Source: Botryosphaeria dothidea
Taxonomy: Eukaryota > Ascomycota > Dothideomycetes > Botryosphaeriales > Botryosphaeriaceae
Direction of reading: 5' to 3'
Assembly (NCBI GenBank): GCA_011503125.2
Contig: WWBZ02000051.1
Coordinates: 2,356,001 to 2,420,000, forward strand
DNA length: 64,000 nucleotides
Part shown: positions 44,790 through 56,492 of the stretch, piece after piece
Numbering within the stretch: position 1 is the stretch's first letter
Layout of the letters: the number at the start of each line of letters is the position of its first letter
The notes under the pieces: generated by a model
Databases searched by the model: none
Told to the model about the DNA's origin: nothing
What the model saw: the letters and a program-made list of their open reading frames with translations, nothing else
Program-made: the position numbers and the translations under genes

Positions 44790-45846
44790 AGATCTCAAAA
44801 AGACAGGAACACAAGGTCGTAGTCAGACGGCAGAGAAAAAACTATACACAGCAGCTCATGGGCATACAGTTGGAGACAGGCATGGAGGCGGGGGCTGAGT
44901 CAGCCGGGCAATCTACTACACACCATCCCGGCTCCTCCGGAACACCCTCATCTCCCCTCACATTCCCATTAGCTATCAGCCATCAGTCGCAATGGCTTCC
45001 CGAGACCGCCAGCAAAGCGGACCATCGCCAACGCCCTACTATCTTGTCTAAATCCAGGTATATTGATCCTCTTCTTGGCAATTGATGCCGCCAAGACGTA
45101 GGCTTGGTACCAAGTGCATGTTTAAAGGCTCATTCGAATCTCATCATCGGATCTCAACCTTCAAATTGAAGCCTCTTGATGCTTCGAATAACCATAAATT
45201 TTTACACAACGCTAATCCTTGCATTTCACAGTAAGATATAAGGACGGCTACCTTCTAGAGACCTCGACATCGAAGATTCAGGATGTCCCCCACTGTCCAT
45301 TGGGATAAGTCCCCGAAAAGAACTTGAATTCGCGAATTCAACGGAATGTGCCTTCGTAAGTCAAGAGGGTTGCGAGTCAACCTTCAAATCAAAGCTGCAC
45401 AATAGAGTTTGAGGCTCAGACCAACTTCGACGCCTTAGCCTTGAGACCACCGTCATACAGCCCCGTGTGCCTGCAGGACATCCCTGCAAAATGAATCGTG
45501 GCACCATTTGATGTTTGCCCAAACTAACTCGCTAACGCTACACATTGATGGACATCACGACGTCGACGCCGTGATCGGTACAAATGTCGGTGCTTTCTCA
45601 AATCCACCATCGACGTCGCGCAAAGACACTTTTCCTTTTCATTTGCGGATCGGACCGGAAGGCTAACGGATGAAATGTTTATAAGAGGTGGTGGTGTTTT
45701 CTGTTTTTCTTCTCCTCTCTAACCCAGGTCACTCACTGCTGCCTCGTGTCGTTCCTTTGCAGACTAGCCAAACGCTCGTTTGAATCAAACACTTCGGTGA
45801 AGGTCATTCTTTATAGCCAAGAAAAGGCAACTCTACAACAACGAAA
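44790..45846. other. Intergenic, RCM1 3' side and LysM gene promoter
   Basis: About 1 kb. The right part carries the LysM promoter with a TATA-like element at 45680. No coding frame or RNA gene was recognised. Confidence 0.5.
45680..45685 (+). promoter_or_regulatory. TATA-like element of the LysM gene
   Basis: TATAAG sits about 160 bp upstream of the LysM ATG at 45847 and is followed by a TTTTCTTCTCCTCTC pyrimidine run, the usual layout around a fungal transcription start. Confidence 0.45.
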
Positions 45847-46607
45847 ATGTTCTCCGTACCAATCATCGGCGCCACTCTGGCCCTCATCGGCTCAGTTGCC
45901 GCCTCTCCGTATGCATACCACGGCATTGCTTCCCGCCAGACTCAGCGTAAGTGCACCAACCGATATCAACTTCGCTGGAACACACCTAACGTACACTAGT
46001 CTGCAACGGCACCATCATCCTCAACACCACCAGCACGACCTATACCGTCCAACCCGACGACACTCTCATCGGAATCGCCAACGCTTTTAACCGGGGCGTC
46101 TGCGACATCGCCCGGGCCAACGCCATCGCCGACGTCGACGTCCTCTTCGCGGACCAAGTCCTCGCCATCCCTCCCCAAGTCTGCAACCCGGACAACACGA
46201 CCTGCCTGATCGACACCACCCCGCCCACCGCGACCTGCATCGCCGGCGGCCCGGGCTTCTACACGGTCGTCTCCGGCGACACCCTCACACGCATCGCCGA
46301 GGACAAGTTCAACATCACGCTCCAGTCGCTCATCGCCGCCAACACCGCCAACATCCCCGATCCGGACCTGATCGAGGTGGGCCAGCTGGTCAACGTGCCC
46401 GTCTGCCCGGAGACGCAGTGCTTCATCCAGCCGTACGTGTACCGCAACTCGTCGCTGGTCCAGCTGGCCCACGACTACGAGACCACCGTCGGCCAGATCC
46501 TGTCGCTCAATGCCAACTTCAACGGCACGGGCGTGCCGACTGCCGGACAAAACATCACGCTGCCGAGCCGGTGCGGTGCTTATCCCGCTTACCCTTCGAA
46601 GAAGTAA
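45847..46607 (+). CDS. Secreted LysM-domain protein
   Basis: Exons 45847-45946 and 46000-46607 give 235 residues. The signal peptide ends near ALIGSVAAS, with a possible KEX-type site at ASRQ. Two clear LysM modules follow: YTVQPDDTLIGIANAFNRG to LAIP (about 47-92) and YTVVSGDTLTRIAEDKFN to VNVPVC (about 116-163). A third, diverged module spans CFIQPYVYRNSSLVQLAHDY to ITLPSRC (about 167-228). Paired Cys residues flank the modules, as in fungal LysM proteins. There is no other catalytic domain and no anchor. Such proteins bind chitin oligomers; in plant pathogens some (Ecp6 and Slp1 types) hide chitin from plant receptors. Whether this one acts so is inference. It is convergent with the P450 gene. 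Confidence 0.92.
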
Positions 46608-47154
46608 GAAGGCCCTTTCATCTTCATTCTAATGTGGAAGGAGAAGTAATTCTATGATATGGTGATGTCCCGTTTGGGTTCTTGATGTCTACCATCCTGC
46701 TCTTCACATGCGGTTCCTCAAGTCAATGTATTCGATATCATTATCCTTCACAAATTGTGCGTTGTAACGAAGAGACCTCTTCTGGTGCGATGAGCGGATT
46801 TTCATTATTCTATCAAAAGGATATTATGCAGTTGAACTAATCAAGTGACTTCCTAAGAGCAGCGCCTCATCCAACACCATATGTGGCCGACCCAAAACAA
46901 TGCGTCCAAATGAGACAAGAGGGATTATAGAATCCTTACAGCGTCCACCTGTGCTAAACTGTCACCAGTTTCTCCATTCCATAATACCTTCCTGTCCTGG
47001 CTCGTGCTACTGTCGTAACCATTTGTAACGTCATACCGCGTAGCGTTGTCTTACGTCTGTTCATGAGCGGAGATCATAGCCAGCCATGATTCAGAACGAA
47101 AGCCTCTCGTACTCGTCCATCACCTCGCAGCCCGCCACCCGGTCATTGAGCTTA
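46608..47154. other. Convergent intergenic region, LysM gene to P450 gene
   Basis: About 550 bp of 3' UTR sequence for both genes. Nothing else is recognised. Confidence 0.5.
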
Positions 47155-48958
47155 CTATCCCGCAACCGGCGTGACCTTGACCATCAGCGGGTGCTTCGAC
47201 CAGAGCACAAACACTTGCTGATCCATCCAATTCTCGCTCTCCTTGCAGAGCTCGATGTCAAAATTCCACAACAGATACGACAGCATCAGCCGGATCTCGT
47301 GGTACGCAAGACTATCATCCCAAGTCAGCAAGACGGCTTCCTGATGCAACAAAGAGAACCCCGCCAAGGACCAACAGTTCATGGCAAATACTCACTTCAT
47401 CCCCAGACAATTCCGCGGCCCCACCGAAAACGGCTGAAACGCCCTCCTGTCATCCCCCGCATACTTCTCCGCCCCGGCCTCGTCCGGCGGCAGCCACCTC
47501 TCCGGCACGAACTCGTCCGGGTCCGCGAAGTTCTCGGGCGAGCGGTACGTCGCGTACTGCGTCACGAACACGGTCGCGCCGCCGGCGACGAAGCGGCCGG
47601 CGATGTGCGCGCCCTCGGCGGGCGTGCAGCGGAACTGCGCGTCCGCGACGGGCGGGTACAGGCGGAACGCCTCGTCGATGACGGCGTTGAGGAAGCGCAG
47701 GCGCGGCAGCGCGTCGATGGTCATGTCCTCCTTGCGCCTGAACGCGGTGCGGATCTCGCCGACCAGGCGGTCGAGGTGGTGGCGGTGGGTCAGGAGCAGG
47801 TACGTGGCGCCGGAGAGCAAGGTCGCGGTGGTCTCTGTGCCCGCGATCATGAAGAGGCTGGCGTTGCTCTCCATCTCGCCCATGGACAGGCGCACGCCGC
47901 CCTCCTTGCCCTCGCCGGCGTAGCTGCGCAGGACCAGCGTCCAGATGTCCGGGCGGTCGGTGATCTGCTTGTCGAGGCGCTCGCGCACCTGGTCGGCTGA
48001 GTACTTGAGGTGCGCGCGGCGCTTCTCCTGCAGCGAGCGCGGGAGCAGCAGCGGCATCACGTAGTCGATCACGGGCACGTAGTACGTGATGGCGGAGCGC
48101 AGTGAGAACATCTTTATGCCCGCGAACGTGCTGCGCACCCACGGGTTGTACTCGGCGCGCTCGAGCAGGCCCAGCGGCTTGCCGAAGGCCAGGTCGCCCA
48201 TGATGTCGAAGGTGGTGAACTGGATTCGATGTGATCAGTTTGCTTTGAGGACGACGGGATTCCTGGGTTGTCTTACGTTGAAGAAGTTGCAGATGTCGAT
48301 GACACCGCCATTCTCGGCGCTCTTCTCCCGCACCTTTTCGACGAGCAGGTTGATGTGCTTGAGGAGCAGCGGCTCCTGCTCCTTGAGCGACCGCTGCGAG
48401 AAGGCCGGGGTGAAGATGTTTCGGACGCGGCGGTGCTCTGCCTCATCCACGATAGCGATCAAGGACGGCTCGATCTCACTAGTCTTAGGACGATTTCGTA
48501 GTTCCCGCGACATGGACCCTTTGGCGCCGTGTCCGTAGATGTCTGTTCAGCCTGTGAGCGGTGCATGCCTGGTAAGGGCTGCGGGGGGGGGGGGGGGACT
48601 ATTCGTCACTCAAAGGGTAGGGAACACGCGCATACCTTTCCAGGCATCTGCGTCAGCAAAGCTCAACTCGTTCGGGCTCACGCGAACGACTTTGCCATAG
48701 CGCTTGTGGAGCGCATGAGAGTGAAATGGAGCTTGGCCGGAAAAGCGGGTGTACATGCGCGGAAGCGGCGTCGCGCGGCAGAGCAGGGTTCCTGGGAAGC
48801 GGCGCAGCGGGTGGAAGAAGAGGTTGTAGAGGACGCGCCCGGCGAGCCAGGTCAGCTATGACGCTAATCAGGGCAACTGTTTGGATACGGAAGGATCCAG
48901 GAGCTTCCTCAGTTGCTGTACATACCAGGGCGAAGGCTATGAGCCGTGCCGCGAACAT
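47155..48958 (-). CDS. Cytochrome P450 monooxygenase
   Basis: Exons 48958-48926, 48855-48636, 48542-48277, 48219-47396 and 47311-47155 give 499 residues. It starts MFAARLIAFALLTWLAGRV, an ER membrane anchor, then NLFFHPLRRFPG. Further motifs are the I helix AGTETTATLL, the ExxR helix DEAFRLYPP, PERW, and the heme-binding loop FQPFSVGPRNCLGMNLAYHE, with the Cys ligand and the splice junction right behind it. The MGDLAFG and YNPWV features recall fungal CYP65-like enzymes (for example trichothecene C-15 hydroxylase relatives), which is a weak family hint. No polyketide or other backbone enzyme is nearby, so a cluster role is not supported. The first exon codes only 11 residues. Intron 2 holds a run of 15 C (48583-48597, G on the plus strand). 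Confidence 0.93.
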
Positions 48959-49479
48959 GACTGCACGTAAAGTGTGAGATAGTTCTCAAATCCGAGGGCC
49001 CGTTAGTGCGCGCAATGACCTAGAGCCCAAACTGTTGAAGCGGAGGAATCACTGGGGAAAAGCGGGTGTGGGATAGATGCGTAGGTCGCGCAAAGGTTAG
49101 GATGAGAGGTTGTGTAGTAGCAGCAGCTAAATAAGCTTGCCAGCCCATTCCGTTGTAAGGATGGTGCAGGGTGCTGCTGATGTCGTTTCACGGCGTCAGC
49201 GGCCACGCCTCCAACTTGCGCACAACGTCAGCAGCCAATCCCAGATAAGCCTCGACCTTTCCGCTTTCCATCTTATGATCCTGCGAATCCTTCTGATTTG
49301 CGTCTCTGTGATTGGAACATGAGTGCTGGCTTCACAAACCTTGCTCAACGGAGACATCTTCGGCCCGGACTTTATCTTTGCAAAGCTCCTCAGTATTTTG
49401 CTGGAAATAATTGACGCATTATAATACACCCAAGAAACAGAGTCCCCTAACGAACCAGTCATGCACGTCATGCGCCTCG
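48959..49479. other. P450 upstream region
   Basis: It contains the P450 promoter (minus strand) and the 3' end region of the next minus-strand gene. No other feature was recognised. Confidence 0.45.
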
Positions 49480-51853
49480 CTACTTGTCCATGAATGGCGA
49501 CGGGTTAAAGAATCGACGCGCTGGAGAACCTGCATTTTGGTGCTCCTGCTGGTGACCCTGTCCCACGGGGAATTTTCGGATGATATTACCACGGCTGTGT
49601 TCGGGGAAAGGCATCGAATTCGCTTCGGTGTTCCAAGATCCAAAATGAAGACGATCGACTGTGTACACCACTGCGAGAGGAACTCTACGGGTAAGCGGCG
49701 CCTCCGCATCTAGAGCCTGCATGGAGGTGGAAGATGGAAGCTGCACCACATCAGTTTGGGATTTGCCTTCCATCATAGCTGCTGTTCCTTCTGGGGGAGG
49801 GGGCAGCAAAGCAAATGTGCCCGTTCTAGCAATGACCGAGGTCGATTCTATTTTCGCATCCCTTCCGTCTGTCACCATCCCTGGCTTCGGTGATATTTGT
49901 CCAGTAGATTGTGAGCTTCGCAAATCGACTTTGTCGACAAAATTGTTCTCTGGAAGTCCTCGGACGCTTTGGTTCTGTGGATCTGCTCGCCTTCTAAGCT
50001 CGACATTCAATGCATGTTCATTTTCATCTCCGAGCGCAGTGCTGTTGTCTCCATCAAGTCTCCTTTTGGGGATATCAAGACCAATGGTGCCATCGTAGAA
50101 ATCCGTGTCTTTCGTCAGAAGGTCTCTGTTTTCGCCTGCACTGATTTGAATTGCGGTAAGGTCCCCGTATGGTTGTCTGCCATGATCCTTTTGTAAAGTC
50201 AGTTCGGCAGACTGTTCCTTGTTGCCTTTCGCAGCGGCAACATCGCTATTTTGGGGAATCGCCCGCCCGTCTTTCTGCTCATTCTTGCCCTCTCCATCAG
50301 GGGTCGAATGATTCCCACTCTGGCTTTGTTTCCGGAGTTTCTTCTCTTTCTTTTTTGGCGCCGGTTGCTTTCCCTGTTCCAATCTTACCCTTTCGAGCTC
50401 TCTTAATCTCTCAAGCTCGAGAGCCATCGTCGAGTTCTCCCTTTCCAGCTCTTCTCTCTTTAATTTTTCTTTTTCCAACTCCGCAAGTGCCAACATCTCC
50501 TTTTCTTCCTCCATTTTCTCCTCTTCCTGTCTTGCTTTTTCCAACCTCTCTTTCTCTAACCACCGCTCTTGATCCCGCTGAAACTCTTTCTCCGTGTATT
50601 TCCGCGCAGTGTACTCCCCGGCAAAGACCTTGTTCAAGGATTCCTTGAGTGAATCACTGGAGAGCTTCACATGTTCCGCAGTTGTCGTTTGCAACTCCTG
50701 CATCATCTCTGCCTCCAAGCTATCGAGCCTAGCACGCTCCGATTCGATACAATCCATTTTCGCTCTCCATTCAGATTGCACACTCGACGTTGATTTCTGC
50801 AGCGTTATAATTATGCTGTCGAGTTCTGCGAGAACGTTGGAAAGCTGGTCTGCACGAGAGTAATCCCTGAGAATCTCGGCCATGCGTATGGCCCGAGATA
50901 CATAAAATCTGAGAAGGAACATGTTCATTCGCGCGCGATGCACGGCCATGTTCCGTAACCTCAGCAAGGTTCTGAGCAGTCGCCGCCACTCGGGTGGTTC
51001 GACTCTGATCTTGGATCGGCGCTGGATGGGTTCCAAGCTAACCCACATGTGCTTGACAGCTTCGTCAAGCGTAGCCGCCTCGAAACAGTCCCAGTTTTTG
51101 GCGGCGACGAAAGCGGGTGAATGTCTTGCCAAGAATTCAAAGAGCGTCTGCTCGACAACCGTCTGGAGATTGGTAAGGAGGAAATGCTGCGTCGGATATG
51201 AAAGCTGTATCTGTGAGAACTTATCGAGAGGCTTCCCAGCAGGCTCCTCTTCTTCTTCTTCTTCTTCTTCTTCTTTACCGGTCGCATTCCCCAGCCGTTA
51301 GCCGGGGGGGAGTTTCTTCCAAGTGGGGATATAGGCTCTTACCGTCGTCAATCTCACTCTTTTCGTCTGAATCCTTCCATTCTTCGAGGCCCTCAGGTTG
51401 GCCGGTTGGCGCAGAAGTTGGCTCCTTTGATTCGTTCGGCGATGGTGGAGCGGGGAGTGGGTGATCAAGATTCGGAAAGATTTTTTTGGCTTTGACGTGG
51501 TCTTCGAACACTCGAGCATGGATGAGTTGGTGAGCCATGTGATACAGCTCGACCTCGCCATGTCGATCGAAGAGCGGCTGCACAATATCTTTGTGCGAGT
51601 GAAGAACCTCGACCACCTCAACCTTTTTTCGGGGAGAGGTATTGCCACGAAGGAGCTCTCTGAGGGTCAGAAATAGATCCTCGTATTTGAGCGGATCTTT
51701 CCGTGGACTGGGGATTTGAGTTGACGATGACGATGTGGTCGCAGCGAGCCCCAAAGGCCGCTTGTGACGTGTCTGTAGGCGCGCTGAAGCTCCGAAACAT
51801 CTTGAGTTTAGACGCCATTGTGTCGATGGTCGGGGGAGCCGGGGTCTGTACAT
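49480..51853 (-). CDS. Coiled-coil protein of unknown function with poly-Glu tract
   Basis: Exons 51853-51343 and 51272-49480 give 767 residues. Residues ~55-125 form an ordered-looking segment (KYEDLFLTLRELLRGNTS ... DRHGEVELYHMAHQLIHAR). A second lies just after the intron (LSYPTQHFLLTNLQTVVEQ ... FLARHSPAFVAAKNWDCFEA ... EPPEWRRLLRTLLRLRNMA). A long Glu/Lys/Arg coiled coil spans about 370-480; the C-terminal ~280 residues are polar and probably disordered. Exon 2 opens with ten Glu codons from a GAA microsatellite, directly abutting the splice acceptor. The branch site CTAAC sits 24 nt from the acceptor. An alternative start in another frame (MASKLKMFRSFS) does not lead into the ordered segment and was not chosen. 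The family is not recognised. Confidence 0.75.
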
Positions 51854-52083
51854 GGCGCATTGGTCGGGCAACGCAATCCGCGGAGATGGATCAACGCCGA
51901 GCAATCAAGTTACTGCCATGCTACAGGTTTGAACTCAATAGTCTTCTCTCATCGTGCAGGCGCGGCGCGTCGAGTTTGCATTTGGCACCTCGCCAGACGG
52001 AAAAATTTCGGGCGGTGCAGAAAGTCGTTGCCGTACCACCACATGTATTTTATGATAATGTTTCACACTTTTCAATCGAAACT

Positions 52084-53538
52084 CTATAGCCTTGCCTTCT
52101 CAGAACCACCGCCAACTCCACTATCCAATCGCAAAAATGTCTCCAACAACAATAGTTCTCTTGGATCTCTGCTTTCACTAATGACGCGGTCAATCCGCCC
52201 TTCATCCCACGCGTAACCAAACCACAATAACACGCCTATGTCTCTGATCAAATGCACCGTCTCTTGCACTTCCCGGCTCCAAACAAGCCTGCCAATATTC
52301 CGCTTCACTTCCTTCCAGAAAAACGTCCGCAACTCTGAAGCCTGCTCATAGTACGTGAAAGCGAATCTTTTTCCGGGGCTGGCCCTGGCCGTACCCCCCG
52401 CTTCCCATGCAACACCACCTCTGTTGTCTCCTACTTCTCTCTCTTGCTCTTGGTCCTGTTCACCTGAATCCAATGGCGATGTCACGTACCCGAGCAAGAA
52501 CTCTAAACCATACGAACCCAACCCCCATGGCCCAACCTCCGCCTCCGCCCAGTCAACCAACCCGTTCAATTTCCCCGTCTCCCCATCAACAAGTATATTC
52601 CCCGGCACAATATCGCCATGATTCAGCGTAAACGGCACCAAAGACGACCGCTCCCTTTGCCGCCCTGGCAACACGTCCAACCCAAGCTCTCTGTACCTCC
52701 TCAACACTCTCGCCGCGCAGTCACGAAGCTCCCTTCTCGGAAGCTCCCTACTCAACACCTCCAGCTTCCCCGGCGTCGCAGCATGCAGCCTCGACCGCGA
52801 CTTGCCCGCCGTCTCAATCGCCTCCTCCTTCCCACCCTCTACCCAACCCCTCGCCATGAACTCCGCAAAGCCCCTCACCACCTCCCTCTGCCACGCCACC
52901 TCCCTCTCCGCCAACACCCTCCTCCTCACCTGCACGACCCCATACGGCGTCCCCCGCATCATCGTCATCGCGCACACCTCGAGTCTGAGCCCCAGCCCTT
53001 CCCCACCCTCCCCCTCTTCCGCCCTCTCCAGAAACTCCCGCGCCGGCGGCACGGCCCTCGGCCACAGCATCACGCTCCCCGCCCTCACGACCCTCGGCAC
53101 GACCTCCCCACCATAAACCCGTCCGGCCAGATCCATCACATCGACGTCGACCGCATATTGCGGAGGCCGGAACTGCACGAGAAAAGCGTGCCCTTCGTTC
53201 CCAGCGCAGAGGCCCCTCCGCGGCGATGCGAGGACGGAGTAGCTGCACCAGCCCTGCCAGGCGTGCCGAGACGTCTCGTGGTGCGGAAAGAGGGATTGCG
53301 CGATGTCGTCGCAAAGGACTCTGTCCAGCTGCGGGGAGAGGCCGTTGCGGGTGAAGAAGTCTTGGGGCGTGGCGGTTGGCGTGCTGTCCGCCCCCGTTTG
53401 CGGCTGACCTTGATCGCGCCCATTTCGTTGAACTGGAGAAGGAGAAGGAGAGCTTCCGGTAATGTTGCCTTCTTGCGCTGTGGTAGTTGGTGCAGAGGAC
53501 TTCGGCAAGCGCGATGGGCCAGATCGGTTCATCCACAT
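52084..53538 (-). CDS. APH-fold (aminoglycoside phosphotransferase-like) kinase-type protein
   Basis: A single exon of 484 residues. The catalytic loop NHGDIVPGNILVD near residue 303 and the following GLVDWAEAEVGPWG near 327 match the APH/choline-kinase-like fold, with Asp and Asn of the Brenner motif and the metal-binding Asp of the DFG-equivalent. The N-terminal ~90 residues are Ser/Pro/Thr-rich. The region 95-260 should be the N-lobe but contains no clear glycine-rich loop that I can point to. Fungi have many such proteins of unknown substrate, so antibiotic resistance should not be inferred. Composition is high in Arg, Glu and Val from GC-rich codons. It is transcribed in the same direction as its coiled-coil neighbour but is unlikely to be functionally linked. 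Confidence 0.85.
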   Translation of the reverse strand: MWMNRSGPSRLPKSSAPTTTAQEGNITGSSPSPSPVQRNGRDQGQPQTGADSTPTATPQDFFTRNGLSPQLDRVLCDDIAQSLFPHHETSRHAWQGWCSYSVLASPRRGLCAGNEGHAFLVQFRPPQYAVDVDVMDLAGRVYGGEVVPRVVRAGSVMLWPRAVPPAREFLERAEEGEGGEGLGLRLEVCAMTMMRGTPYGVVQVRRRVLAEREVAWQREVVRGFAEFMARGWVEGGKEEAIETAGKSRSRLHAATPGKLEVLSRELPRRELRDCAARVLRRYRELGLDVLPGRQRERSSLVPFTLNHGDIVPGNILVDGETGKLNGLVDWAEAEVGPWGLGSYGLEFLLGYVTSPLDSGEQDQEQEREVGDNRGGVAWEAGGTARASPGKRFAFTYYEQASELRTFFWKEVKRNIGRLVWSREVQETVHLIRDIGVLLWFGYAWDEGRIDRVISESRDPRELLLLETFLRLDSGVGGGSEKARL

Positions 53539-54371
53539 CTTCCTCCTCTTGATGCTGGTGTACCTGCTGCTTTATCTTCTCGGACACCCCACCTTATTTC
53601 ATATGAAAAAGGATTTACTTCGTCTGCTGAAAAGGAAAAAAAAAATAGTCACACACAAGAAATGTCGCGTTGAATAAATCGAGCCTCTGCGAAATGCTGG
53701 GAGAAAACGTAACAAACAGATTGCAAGGCCGGAAAAGATAAAACTTGATATCGGGGACGAGAAGAGGTCCCCGCAACTTGAAGCAGCAAAGCGTCAATAC
53801 GGCTGATCATCTGTTCTTATAACACTCTAGCGCCACATTTCCTTTTAATAAATCGCGTCCAGTCGCCTGATGCAACCGATGGAGCGTTTTCCGAGGTGTG
53901 TGGTCCTCTGATGTGATTGGTGCTTGATGAACGATTGGAATAGGCGTGACTGTGGCTTGCATGAGACACCCCACGCTGGACAAGGGAGGTTAGTGGAGAG
54001 GCTCGGCTGCGAATGACAGTGATTGGAAGAGCACTCTAAATGCAGAGTAACCTTTCCTGCAGTGCAATTCATCAGCCCAGTGTTGCACACACAGAATATC
54101 ACTGCTTTCGCAACACGACACCGTGGACTATACACATTGCAGGACTAGAAATGTGATTTGTTCAGAAATCAATTGTTCATACCGTACTTTCTAACTTGCG
54201 CCATAATAATAGCGTTGAGAGTTGTATCCCATAACCCGTATCCCAAACATCAAAGAGGGAGTATATCTACACCAGTACAACCACCGTCCGATAACCCCAA
54301 ATTCCTAATCGTCACGATTCGATTGAAATTGTTCACATTTCAATTTGATTTCCTGACTGGAGGTCGAGAAT
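53539..54371. other. Intergenic, APH-like promoter and CPY 3' side
   Basis: About 830 bp of lower GC with an A-run at 53635-53645. It should hold the APH-like gene promoter and the CPY 3' UTR. Nothing else is seen. Confidence 0.5.
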
Positions 54372-56061
54372 CTAGTTCTCGATCCACTCACCGCCGAGCC
54401 AGCGGTTGAGGAAGTCCAAGCTAGCCTCAGGCTGGTCATAGGGAACCATGTGGCCACCGGCGTGAAGACGGAGGAAGGTAAAGTTGCCGGAGCTCTTGAC
54501 CGAACCAATCTTCTTGCCATCGCCGCCGAGCTTGAGGTCCTCAAGAGGAAGAGGAGCGAAGTTCTTCTTGCCAGGCCACTCAAGAGCCTCGCTCCAGGCC
54601 TTGTTACCGAGCCAGTTGCAGATGAAATCGGCATCACCAGCGTAGATGAGGACAGGGATCTCCTCAAGAATGCCGGGAACGAGGCGGTGGAAAGGCTGCA
54701 TCCAGTCACCCTGGAACAGGAAGTTGCGGTTGATGTCGAAGTTGCAGCTGTCGTAGCTTGAGACCTCGGCACCAACAGCCTTCATGACGTCGGCCTGGTT
54801 GAGGTACTTGGCGATCCAGCCAAGCTCAGTGTAGCAGAGGTTGCTGCTGTCCTCGCACTTGCCACGGACATCATAGACGTTCTGACCCGTGCGCTGGTAA
54901 GGAGCCAGCAGGGCGTTGTTGCAGTAGATGGAGGCAGGGACACAGGACCAGACGCTCTCCGAGTTGTAGCAGCTCTCAATCAGATTGGCGCAGCGAGGGT
55001 AGGCGTTGTCCATAGCTTGACACTCGCTCTCGCTGAGGACGGCCGGCCAGCCACCATCACCGCAGGCCATGGGCCTGTAGTACTCGTACTGGGTTAGGCC
55101 ATCGGTGAGACCGTTACCAATGAGCACAGACTTGAGGTTGATGTTGCGCTTCTTGTGGGAGAGAATTTCTGAAGCAAAGACGGGAATGTAATGGCCAGCG
55201 TAGGATTCACCAGCAATGTGGAAGTCCTGCTTGGCATACTGGGGGAACTGCTTGAAGAAGAGGGTGAGCAAGGCGTAAACGTCCTTGCCGGCGGCGACCG
55301 TGTTGCTGACGGAACCGCCACTGTACGAGTAGCCGACGTTGACAGGCTGGTCAAGGAAGATGACCGAGGCGTTGGCGTTCCATGAGTATGGGTTGTACTT
55401 GACTTTGATGTCCTTGTCGATGGACGACGGGCCGAGCTCCATGAACAGGCCGGTCAAAGACGAGCAGCCAGGGCCGCCGTTCAGCCAAAGAACGACGGGG
55501 TCATTCTCGGGGTCGTTACGGGACTCGAAGAACCCTGAGACAATTCGGGTCAGAGAATGTAAGGAGGTTGGGTGCATGGTCGCGTGACTTACAGTAGAAG
55601 AGATGCTTATCGTCCTCATCGTCATCGAGGTAGCCGCTGTACTGCTTGACCTTATCCACACCGAGCGTGGAGGGATCAACGGCCTTGGTGCGCAGGCTGT
55701 AAGCCTCAAGCTTGCCCTCGACCTCGCGCTCCTTCTGACCGTCGGCATTCTCGACCCAGACGGACTGAACGTCGGAGCCCTTCAAAATGTGGTCCCACTC
55801 GCTGTCGTGCTTGCGGGTGTGCGGCTTCGGGGAGGAGAAGAAGTTGGCCTTGTCGAAGGAGTCGGGGAACATCAGGGCCATCTCATCCCAGAGCTGCTTG
55901 GCTTCGCCGGTCAACGACTTGAGGGCATCCTCAAGGTTGTGAAGCGGCTTCGACCAGGCATCAGAAGCCTCCTTGAGAGGCTTCTCAGTCTTGAAGACCT
56001 GCTGCTCGGCCAGGGCGGTCGAGGCAGCGCCCAGGAGCAGCGCGGATGCTGCGACCTTCAT
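54372..56061 (-). CDS. PRC1: Vacuolar carboxypeptidase Y (serine carboxypeptidase, S10)
   Basis: Exons 56061-55593 and 55534-54372 give 543 residues, the usual length of the filamentous-fungal CPY precursor. The signal peptide is [19 protein letters not shown] ~115-residue propeptide follows, then the mature enzyme, beginning around the [20 protein letters not shown] segment. The catalytic triad is Ser in GESYAGHY near 265, Asp in AGDADFICN near 456 and His in [11 protein letters not shown] near 515. The oxyanion-hole segment [13 protein letters not shown] is present. CPY removes C-terminal residues in the vacuole and is sorted through the Golgi. The intron splits the Trp codon in HLFYW-FFESRND. 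Divergent with SDO1. Aspergillus literature uses cpyA for this gene. Confidence 0.97.
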
Positions 56062-56492
56062 GGTGCTCGGTATGACGACACGACAGGAAGCTAGCGGGAG
56101 CTGTCAAAGCTGCACGCACAGCCGGGGAATGGGTGGTGATGATAGCTTGGAAGGAAAGGGAGCAGTTGCAAGATGATGGATGGGATGATGAGATCCCAGA
56201 GAAGGTTGTTCGGGGGAGGCGAGGGAGCTGGGGGAAGGAAGAGCTATGAGCTGTCGGCGGTGCCTGGCGCGTGCGGGTCAAGCGCGGAGGTTGGGGACCA
56301 TGTGAGTGGCGCCCGAGCGCAGCGATAAGGGTTCGGGCCAGGCGCTTTGCCGTTCTGGGCCTGGCTCCAGACTTTACGTCAGATGCGGGCGTTGCCTGCC
56401 TGATTGACTCGACCGACGCGCCCGAAAACTTGTGGTAGCTGTGTCTGCCTCGTCCCTCACTTCTGCAACAACACTGCCCGCAAGACGCAAAA
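56062..56492. promoter_or_regulatory. 431-bp divergent promoter between CPY and SDO1
   Basis: Both genes start here and point away from each other. No TATA box is evident; short CA- and CT-rich runs precede both ATGs. Confidence 0.45.

Noticed and set aside
47086..48000. 304-codon plus-strand frame opposite the P450
   Set aside because: Antisense shadow of a GC-rich P450 exon; Arg/Ala/Val-rich with no motif.
45847..48958. Secondary-metabolite cluster around the P450
   Set aside because: No polyketide synthase, NRPS, terpene cyclase or pathway regulator lies nearby; neighbours are a LysM protein and coiled-coil proteins.
51618..51815. Alternative start (MASKLKMFRSFS) for the poly-Glu coiled-coil gene
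   Set aside because: That frame stops without joining the ordered KYEDLFLTLRELL segment, whereas the frame from ATG 51853 runs through it to the intron.
52084..53538. Antibiotic-resistance kinase
   Set aside because: The APH fold is widespread in fungi with unknown substrates; nothing in sequence or context supports aminoglycoside modification.
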